A stretch of DNA of 6,952 nucleotides from Candidatus Sumerlaeota bacterium. GTDB taxonomy: Bacteria; Sumerlaeota; Sumerlaeia; SLMS01. A program made the translations under genes and the position numbers. Where the stretch lies: assembly GCA_020850785.1 (NCBI GenBank), contig JADZDZ010000026.1:1-6952 (forward strand). The letters run 5' to 3'. The notes under the pieces are model-generated. The model searched no databases. It saw nothing but the letters and a program-made list of their open reading frames with translations, and had not been told where the DNA came from. Positions 6,858 to 6,952 of the stretch are shown here, piece by piece (position 1 is the stretch's first letter; each line of letters opens with the position of its first letter).

Positions 6858-6952
6858 TTACTCCTCGGTGAATTTTTGAATCGACGCTTCAAGCACCCGC
6901 TTTCCAATCACGGGATACAGAAAGGGACGTCCCAGATACACCATGGCCGCGC
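6858..6952 (-). CDS. C-terminal end of an unidentified protein, cut by the right window edge
   Basis: Reading in from the right edge, one frame gives 30 codons ending at a TAA (6858-6860). The residues are A-A-M-V-Y-L-G-R-P-F-L-Y-P-V-I-G, then KRVLEASIQKFTEE. A Met at the third position could be an internal codon rather than a start. The frame is supported by its position directly before the next gene: its last codons contain that gene's Shine-Dalgarno sequence, which implies translational coupling. Thirty residues are too few to identify a family; the ending is an amphipathic, charged helix. Confidence 0.6.
   Translation of the reverse strand, partial: AAMVYLGRPFLYPVIGKRVLEASIQKFTEE
6861..6866 (-). 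promoter_or_regulatory. Ribosome-binding site of the 342-residue gene, inside the end of the upstream gene
   Basis: On the minus strand GAGGAG forms the last two sense codons (Glu-Glu) of the upstream partial gene, directly before its TAA stop. It lies 11 bases before the ATG at 6849, slightly long but workable. The overlap suggests that ribosomes finishing the first gene start the second. Confidence 0.65.

Noticed and set aside
6413..6907. A 164-codon minus-strand frame overlapping the helical-protein gene
   Set aside because: It is out of frame with the coupled, ribosome-site-supported gene, spans the end of the upstream gene and is Pro/Arg-rich without motifs.

Overview
All supported genes in this GC-rich window lie on the minus strand and are tightly packed, with gaps of 8 to 112 bases. 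Two copies of the same arrangement suggest a Gram-negative bacterium: a secreted or periplasmic binding-protein-like product and a multi-spanning inner-membrane enzyme. I could not assign a phylum from sequence alone. I saw no rRNA, tRNA, CRISPR array, transposase, integrase or phage gene, and nothing that marks the region as a mobile island.

In the direction of transcription (right to left) the layout is as follows. (1) The last 30 codons of an unidentified gene run in from the right edge. (2) Eight bases later comes a 342-residue, soluble, mostly helical protein of unknown family, whose ribosome-binding site overlaps the end of the upstream gene. (3) A 332-residue exported protein resembles the sugar-type periplasmic binding proteins but has no transporter partner in view. 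(4) A complete 466-residue lyase of the aspartase/fumarase superfamily follows; its motifs fit aspartate ammonia-lyase better than class II fumarase. (5) After a 112-base gap containing a 10-base direct repeat comes a 923-residue protein with a duplicated membrane domain fused to a spermidine-synthase-like methyltransferase-fold domain and a helical C-terminal region. (6) The N-terminal 119 codons of a type 4 (iron-sulphur) uracil-DNA glycosylase run off the left edge. This last gene is open at the edge and easy to miss, because the same stretch carries longer closed reading frames that are spurious.

The four right-hand genes may form one transcription unit, as their gaps are 8, 36 and 44 bases. 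The membrane enzyme and the glycosylase follow at 112 and 97 bases and could be read through or have their own promoters. No shared pathway is evident: the aspartase interconverts aspartate with fumarate and ammonia, the fused enzyme may transfer an aminopropyl or other group from an S-adenosylmethionine-type donor, and the glycosylase repairs uracil in DNA. I found no convincing evidence of a new defence or mobile system. The main points of interest are the altered active-site motif of the fused synthase, the disordered N-terminal extension on the glycosylase, the orphan binding protein and the unidentified helical protein.
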